From NCBI GenBank assembly GCA_019633425.1, contig WSUB01000039.1, positions 218,614 through 282,613 on the forward strand: DNA of 64,000 nucleotides, in the 5' to 3' direction. Below, piece after piece: positions 57,808 through 64,000 of this stretch. Position 1 is the first letter of the stretch. Every line of letters begins with the position of its first letter. The notes under the pieces are model-generated. The model worked only from the letters and a program-made list of their open reading frames with translations. It did not search any database and was not told the origin of the DNA. A program made the position numbers and the translations under genes. The DNA comes from Tulasnella sp. 424. Taxonomy: Eukaryota > Basidiomycota > Agaricomycetes > Cantharellales > Tulasnellaceae.

Positions 57808-59049
57808 CTAGTCGGAATCGCCAATGCAGACGAACCATTCCCCTTTGTACGGCGTGAGCTGTCTCCTATCCTTATGGTACTTCCATGTTCTCATCGAATC
57901 CGCATCTGGCTCGCACGTGTAGCCCCAAGAGCCCTCTGAAAGGCGGGAGAATGTTCGGGGTTTGCCCTTGTTTTGAGCGATCACTTCACTTGTCAAGTCT
58001 CCGAACTCTGCGATCGAATAGCAATGAGCCATCCAACCTCCGCTTCAGGATATACTCACGGTGAACGATGTAAAACCCATCTTGACCTTTCGCCCCTCGC
58101 TTAAATTGAGCTCCTTCGACAAGGAGTATGAACTCCCGCTGGTGGGCAATTAAATATACGACGACAACGTCATTGTCTGCAACAATGGGCAATCCCATTA
58201 GCGCATGTGATGGTTCTATTTTCTTGAACTTCAAGCCTTCTTGAGTGAATCGATGCGCCTTGACTGAGCGACAGTAGAGATAAGGGTGTTGCTTCATGGG
58301 AATCGGACGTCGGAGACGGACGGTATACAGAAGGTCGTCCAAAGTGTGACTGGTCTCAGTGAAGTCATCTGTTGGGAGGCCGTCATGAATCAACGGCCTG
58401 GGGATGAACACTTTCTAGACCTCTTACAGTTTAGTGTCTCGCTGATCGGATTAACCGTGCCCGCTGAGAAGTCACAGATCTTCACTTCGACGGGATATCT
58501 GGTTGAAGTGGGAGAGGTTTTCGTGATGTCCTGTTCCCACCTGTCGTCAGACGGAAGTTCAAGCAGCAAATGTATCACCTAACCCTAATCATCCTGGTAG
58601 CAGCGGCGAGTTTATCTTTGGGGACCCGGTCCCTAGGCGGCTCAATCACTTCCTGGAATGATTTCCGGCGGTTGTCGTGAGCTACTCCTTTCCTGCTCGC
58701 CTTAGACTCTAGCTGGACTCACGTGTTTCTGAAAGAACTGCTTGATATTTTCCTCCGCCATTTTCAGGGGATCATTTGGGTTGTCTTTATCGTATTTATG
58801 GTTTTGATTCACCAGGTCGAGAGCCTTCAGCGCTTGCTCTATCGCCCTATCTCCCCATTTGTCAGAGTTACCCAAAATGATGTAATCGACTGCTGCTCAC
58901 GATTCTATTTTGTCCCTATCGGCCAAGTTTGGGTCTGCTTGAAGCCGCTGGACGAGCTTATCACAGTACTGCAGAAGAACCAGGCCGATGCGGCGACTTT
59001 TCTTGGAGAACAGATTGGGGTTGAGGGCGTCGAAGAAGGCGTCAATCAT
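57808..59049 (-). CDS. uncharacterised protein, module copy 2
   Basis: Paralogue of the gene at 49969-51212 in the same convergent position. Segments: MIDAFFDALNPNLFSKKSRR, LVLLQYCDKLVQRLQADPNL, then ALKALDLVNQNHKYDKDN, HTLDDLLYTVRLRRPIPMKQ, VVVYLIAHQREFILLVEGAQ, and the end QLTPYKGEWFVCIGDSD. A splice at about 58057-58006 joins FYIVH to EFGDLTSEVIAQ. No break was found in the segments I could follow. Function unknown; the strict co-occurrence with the membrane gene in both copies suggests they belong together. Confidence 0.55.
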
Positions 59050-59691
59050 CAGATGGCAGGATTCAACCGTATGTATTGGTGGTTGGAGATGACTTGGTCC
59101 TCGGCGTTATGGGTGTGGAAGAATGGTGAGCGTGTTGCAGTGCGGACCGAACACTCTGTGGGCGCGTTCGTTATTTGGCTGGGGGTTGGCCGAGCTCTGT
59201 AGCAGGAGGCAAACAAGACCATTAGGGGTTGATATGTAACATTGAGCAGTCGTCCGATGGTTAGATGCTAGAATGGCCATATTGTATGACAGCGGGCGAC
59301 AGTTGGCATACAACAAACCCGATCCAAAGCACCCGTCGAGACACTTCTGCCACTTCATGAAGCTTGGGGATACCTAAGACTGAAGTGCAAACACAGATAG
59401 CGAGGAGCGAGACATCAGCAACACGCTGGCTCGATGACATTTCGAGGTTGGACTGTCGTTGTGTTCCTGTCCGAGGTGCAAGGAGTAATTAAGTAAGGGG
59501 AGAATTCAAATTCCGACTGACGAGCACCGACCACATCCATATATACAGGAAGCTCAGTCCCATACCCACCATTCAGATCACCAGGATAACCCATCTACCA
59601 GGTACGCTTGGTGCAGTGCATTGGACACAGTGAAATTTCTGGTGCTTATATTCTCAGCTTCTCCATTGTGGTCCGAGGATGAGTAGACCTA
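59050..59691. other. upstream region of module copy 2, nothing firm
   Basis: Contains the probable promoter of the minus-strand gene. A minus frame at about 59440-59260 (MSSSQRVADVSLLAICVCTS) has signal-peptide-like hydrophobicity and may be a small separate gene or an upstream exon, but I cannot link it by splice sites with confidence. Confidence 0.35.
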
Positions 59692-61433
59692 TAAGCAATA
59701 TGTTCCAAGCCTTTTTTGCATGGTGTCGTTGTACGTTGTTCTCGTCTGTTCTAGCCCCTGCAGTGCGCGACGGACATGGCCTCCGATTGGCTGGAGAATG
59801 GGGGTGTACACACAAAGGGGCAAAGTGCACAGAGACACACACGCCGCACCCCGAAAAAAAGCGTTCGAGATTCGAAGCCGCCGGACCGGTTGTTTAGATG
59901 AGGCACGCACGGAGCGGGGGGGAAGTGAAAAATTGCCGCCCTAGCTTCTTTTTTGATCCAGCCCCGGCTTATCGGAAAAGTGGAACGGTGGCTTTCCATC
60001 TGCCCTTCTCTCCTTGCTTTCTTTAAACGTTCCCCGGACCCTTGCTTCAGCACAACCTCGTTACCGCACATAGTGGACCCCCCAAGCTGAACCTAAAAGC
60101 GATCTAATGGACAGGGCGCGCGCGTGCCTCCTCCCCCGGGGAAATTAGGTCAAGCTCTCAAAAAGGGATCAGAGCTAGCATGCCACTTTAGTCTGGTTCA
60201 GGAAGAGATCAATTACGGAACTTTTTGTTTTAGCATGCATGTAAGGCATGGGCTAACCTGATGAATAAGATATTGAAAAACATACTTTGGTCCCGGAGCG
60301 CAAATGGGGGAGATCCAACTGCAACCGAAAAAGGTCTTGAAGACTCGTAGCGCTAGTCACGTGCCCGGCCAAAAGTCGAATGCACCGTCGGACGTTCTCA
60401 GTGTACATCCACACCGGGAACCTCGGAAATGAAATACACAGTTTCCAGTGGCGTACATGGATATCTCTCGAGACAACCGTACACATTCTCTGTTTCTTCG
60501 GACCGAAGGACTACCATTTGGGCTATCTCGGCCTCACAGACGATCCCGGCGAGCAGGTGGGTGACTAATCCAATGCGCGCACTGATCACCATCCCACGCC
60601 CCCCCATTTCCCTTTTCGCGGACCTCACCTCAAACTTCTCCCTTTCTCTTTTGACGTCTTGACAGCTCTTTCCCCCCTCGCCCCAAGTTAGAAAGCTTAT
60701 CCCCAGCTCTTGATGAGAGAGTGAGAACAAATCACACTTCGAAAACACGCGTGTGCGTGAAAGAAACAATGGAACGGAACTGTCACATTAATAATCCAGA
60801 TCTGAGGGCGCGTTGGTGTGCGGATCTGGTTGCCCCGGCCAACGCTTTTGTAGCCTCTTTCGTCCAACAAGCCTCGGGTAGACTGGAAATGACAAGGCCA
60901 CCCTTTGGCAACGAATGTCGCGCCCAGCCCCCTTGAGTTCAGCACAACCTCAACTATCTGATTGTCTTGTGTTGGGGTTTTTTCTGGGTTAGGGAAAACC
61001 TGAAGATTTGGGGGTATCACCCCGGATCTGAGGTTTCAGATCTCTTTCTTACCTCGAGGAGACTTGGTTTCTTTTTTTCGTGATTGAGTTGACAGGCCTA
61101 TCGTCAGCCTTCGTGACGGAACGGGTCTGGCTGCGCGTATGCCATGAGACATTGGAACGACGGTGTGCACTAGGGGGGTCCTTGTCCCAAAGAAAGGACT
61201 CGGATGAAGTGGTAGGTCGGTTACAAACTCCTCGACAGAAGGAACACGACTCTAGGACGATTGGGGCTTGGTTTCTTCCCAATCTATACTAAAAATTGAT
61301 TGGCGGTAGAGCCATGGCGTTGCTCTTCGGAGGACAACATGCATCCCAGCACGCGTGCGTCGTGATCACGCCACCTCATTAGATCATGCCTGAAACGATA
61401 TCCACCGTGCTTAGACTTGCGTCCAAAACGTGT
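59692..61433. repeat. 1.75 kb dispersed repeat, copy B
   Basis: Direct-orientation copy of 42461-44212. It lacks a few short blocks present in copy A and has different small indels, so neither copy is a simple recent duplicate. Shared internal landmarks: gtgcgcgacggaca, cccccaagct, tgggggtatcaccccggatc. Confidence 0.85.
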
Positions 61434-63350
61434 CACACAGAGCGACGACTAGTTGGGCACTCTCCGTATTTCCTGCCGACTTTCTTACGCCGGATCGACG
61501 CGTTTTCCCATGAGGTCGTTGAATGAATATGTGCTTTCGCGAGATACCATTTCGTGGCAGTGAATGTCTTTCGGCGCTTGTACGAGCTCTTCGTCTGAGG
61601 CGGAAAACCGGCGACCCAATTTTCATTCGTGGAGGGGGCCGATCCTTAGCTCTCCAAATACGTGTATTCGTTTCACGGGATTGCCTCATATAAGCGCGTT
61701 CAATGCACGTACTTCGCAAGCGGATAGCATCCTGCTGCAAGTTTAGCAGAAAGGAACCGTGGACTGTCTTAAGGGATCTAGACCGACCAGGAGGTCCAAG
61801 ATTTGGTCGAGAACCTTGAAAGCAAGTGTTCCCGGACGCTAGGCATATGGCAGCTAGATTCCACCTTCTTGGAGGAATAGGGGAGGTCCAACCTTGGACG
61901 CATTCTATCGAGCTGTACCAGGCAGATGGCAGTGTGCCCCTCAAGGAAACCCGAAACCAAGCCAAGCAGAAACCACAATGGCGTCACAGACGCCGCGTAT
62001 CGTCCTGCATGGCTGATACAGCAGGCCCTTAATGTATTCCGTACATTGGACGGGTCAGCGAGCATCCCCAGCAAGCCAAGAGCTACTGGGGGTTCACCTC
62101 ATGGCAATTAACACGGGAGTCTGTTCGTGGATTTGACAAGGAGTGAAAAACTTAGTGAGCAGCAGGAAGTGGGCTCCTGCAGGTTTCTAGATGTTATTAG
62201 CAAAGATTCCTGGATATAAAGGCAGCTGGTCGAGGAAGTAGGAGGGAAAGTATGATAAGTAGAAACACTGTCTGCTATAATCTAGGAAGGTCATGGCCGA
62301 TCTCGGACCCCAACCTTTCACTTCTACACATCCCCCATAAAAACTACCTCGAAACCCGTGTTGTTATGCTACGGGGAAATCGAAGGCTGAAACAAATGGT
62401 CATAAACAACCGCAAGCAGTCCGGAAGGTCATAAAGCGACTTCACCTATCCTAGCATGACCCCTACTGAGAACCATCTTGGGGAAAATAAATGGAATTTA
62501 ATTGTGTTTTATTCAACAGATTAAAGCAGCAGAAACTGCTCCTAGGATAGCGCGTACGCTACCGAAACGGATGGCCGGACTAATCACACGAGCAGGTCGA
62601 TGTAAGTTGGGAAATTTGTCAGAGCTAATCGTGTCAAAATTCGGTATTTAGAGACCTGATTAGGAAAGTGCGTTAAGATATAAGGTGTAGGTGCACGCGA
62701 AAGGGCCATCGCGGAGACGATTGGCCCGCTGTATTGAGAATAACAGGCTATTATGCTCCCACGCGAATGAAAATTACGGTCATATCTTGGACTACACTAC
62801 ACCAGCATCTCATTAACACGGCGAAGAGGAGATGATAGGCAAGACACGAACCTGGTCGGTTTGCTGATTGTTTACTACCAAGATATCAGACCCACTGAGG
62901 GAGAGTAGAATCACGGGGACTTGAAAACTTGTAAGGTCGATGAGGGTGTTGCTCGCACTTATGACAGTAATTTAGCTATTAATAGCGAGTAGTCAGCTCT
63001 TTACTATCGTGATCATTCCCTCACCCGACAAGCGGTGGCCCCGGCGAAGACATCGAGTTCGTCGACCGGTTTCCCGGTCTCCGAGACTCTCCTCCTTCGC
63101 TTCTCAAGTATCATTAGATAATGCGAGGGAGGGATTGAGATACGTGCAAGACACGTGAGATGCTTTGCGGCTTAGCTATGACTGGGATCGATACAAAGGG
63201 TTTATCTGGAGGGAGGCTAGTCGACATTACTGGCAAGGGGAGTTTGTCATCACAGACGATAGATCATCACCTGACACATGCGTAATTAAATACACATACT
63301 CTACTTTAGCTATTGGATGGCGAGTGATTCTGGGATTGTAACTTGGTAAA

Positions 63351-63420
63351 TTGGGTTGCTCGCCAACCCTCATCCACGTCTGGTATTGGGTTGCTCGTCA
63401 ACCCCTATCCACCCGCCTCG
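63351..63420. repeat. two tandem 35-base units
   Basis: ttgggttgctcgccaaccct... (63351-63385) is repeated as ttgggttgctcgtcaacccc... (63386-63420). Each unit contains a small inverted repeat (gggttg ... caaccc), so it can form a hairpin. Confidence 0.75.
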
Positions 63421-63441
63421 TAAATCCAAAAAGCCGCTGCA

Positions 63442-63911
63442 TCTACGTCCCACGGTTGGTGTGACTTTATAGAGCGACGACCCCAGCGAGAGTAATTACG
63501 AGTGTTTACAATCCTAAAGCCACTCAGCGTCCTAGAGGCAAAGCGAATACACATATGTCTGATTAAATATGCATGCGTCGCAATGATCTAGTGTCTGTGG
63601 CGGGCAAACTCTTCTTGCTAATGATGTGCGCAAGTTGGATGAAACTCCCCTTGGAATCCCCTTGTATCCAACCTGATCACATCTAAGCCTTCCGGTATAT
63701 CACCTTTCTTATCTATGTATCAATATCGCTCACACGCGGTCTAATGACTTCGTGGGGAGGTCGCTTGGACATCCTCTTGCGATTGAAGGAATGATTGGGA
63801 GCGATTCATCGCCTAATTCACACCATAACGGCGAGCAAACCCCTCGTCGCTCCTCCAGCGACCTTGCAAGTTTTCGAGTCCCCGCTCATCTACCTCCCAC
63901 GGTTGGTGTGA
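63442..63911. repeat. 23-base direct repeat pair
   Basis: tctac(g/c)tcccacggttggtgtga occurs at 63442-63464 and again at 63889-63911, with one mismatch. The 424 bases between have no recognised content; the pair may bound a small insertion. Confidence 0.55.
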
Positions 63912-64000
63912 TATCTCAGAGTAGCCAATCAGCGGCGGCCTCAGACCTCGAAGGTGTCGCTGTAAAATGTCCACAAAAATAACACTGTAATCATTTATAT

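Larger units (their letters stand above)
61434..64000. other. 2.6 kb gene-poor end region
   Basis: No gene recognised. The longest frame (61965-61411, minus) is Arg-rich without features and overlaps plus-strand frames. AT-richer than the gene-dense half. The frame at 63752-63982 (Ser/Pro-rich) might be the start of a gene beyond the window, but this cannot be shown. Confidence 0.4.

Noticed and set aside
61411..61965. 184-codon minus frame near the end
   Set aside because: Overlapping frames on both strands, no start context or motifs, Arg-rich composition typical of a chance frame.

Overview
This window is nuclear DNA of a filamentous basidiomycete, most likely an Agaricomycete. The evidence is gene structure: almost every gene is cut by 45-90 base GT-AG introns, including a 10-base exon. 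The content fits too: a CBM1 cellulose-binding module on a plant-wall lyase, MYND-finger proteins, a fused MoaA-MoaC enzyme and gag-like small genes. I cannot place the order or species. Exon coordinates were spliced by eye by following reading frame and family motifs.

Region 1 (1-8 kb): the end of an Fhit-type HIT hydrolase, then a tandem duplication of about 3.3-3.5 kb. Each unit carries a secreted CBM1-polysaccharide lyase (PL9-like beta-helix) on the + strand. Opposite it lies an unrecognised alanine-rich gene, complete in the first unit and truncated in the second. A run of Ns in the second lyase is flanked by an exact 79-base repeat, so it looks like an unmerged assembly join.

Region 2 (8-40.6 kb) is gene-dense housekeeping DNA: a 13-exon Pumilio-family protein, an RNF10/Mag2-type RING ubiquitin ligase, a 12-exon MYND-finger protein, a short-chain dehydrogenase, histone H3, histidyl-tRNA synthetase with two in-frame starts, a Ctr copper transporter, bifunctional MoaA-MoaC, a second inverted SDR paralogue, a gag-like gene, a small secreted protein and a zinc-finger regulator.

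Region 3 (40.6-64 kb) is gene-poor and repeat-rich. It holds two copies of a 1.75 kb repeat without a conserved reading frame, a broken paralogue of the MYND gene, a diverged inverted repeat, and two copies of a two-gene module (small membrane protein plus a convergent uncharacterised gene). The module copies bracket a protein-kinase/TPR fusion whose TPR array is built from about twelve recently amplified 120-base units. Architecturally this kinase-TPR gene, inside its duplicated frame, is the most system-like object here.

The other unusual observation is that an 87-base putative intron of the MYND gene is clearly similar to a coding stretch of the Pumilio gene about 7.8 kb away, which suggests intron gain or intronisation from copied sequence. 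No tRNA, rRNA, CRISPR array or intact transposon was found.
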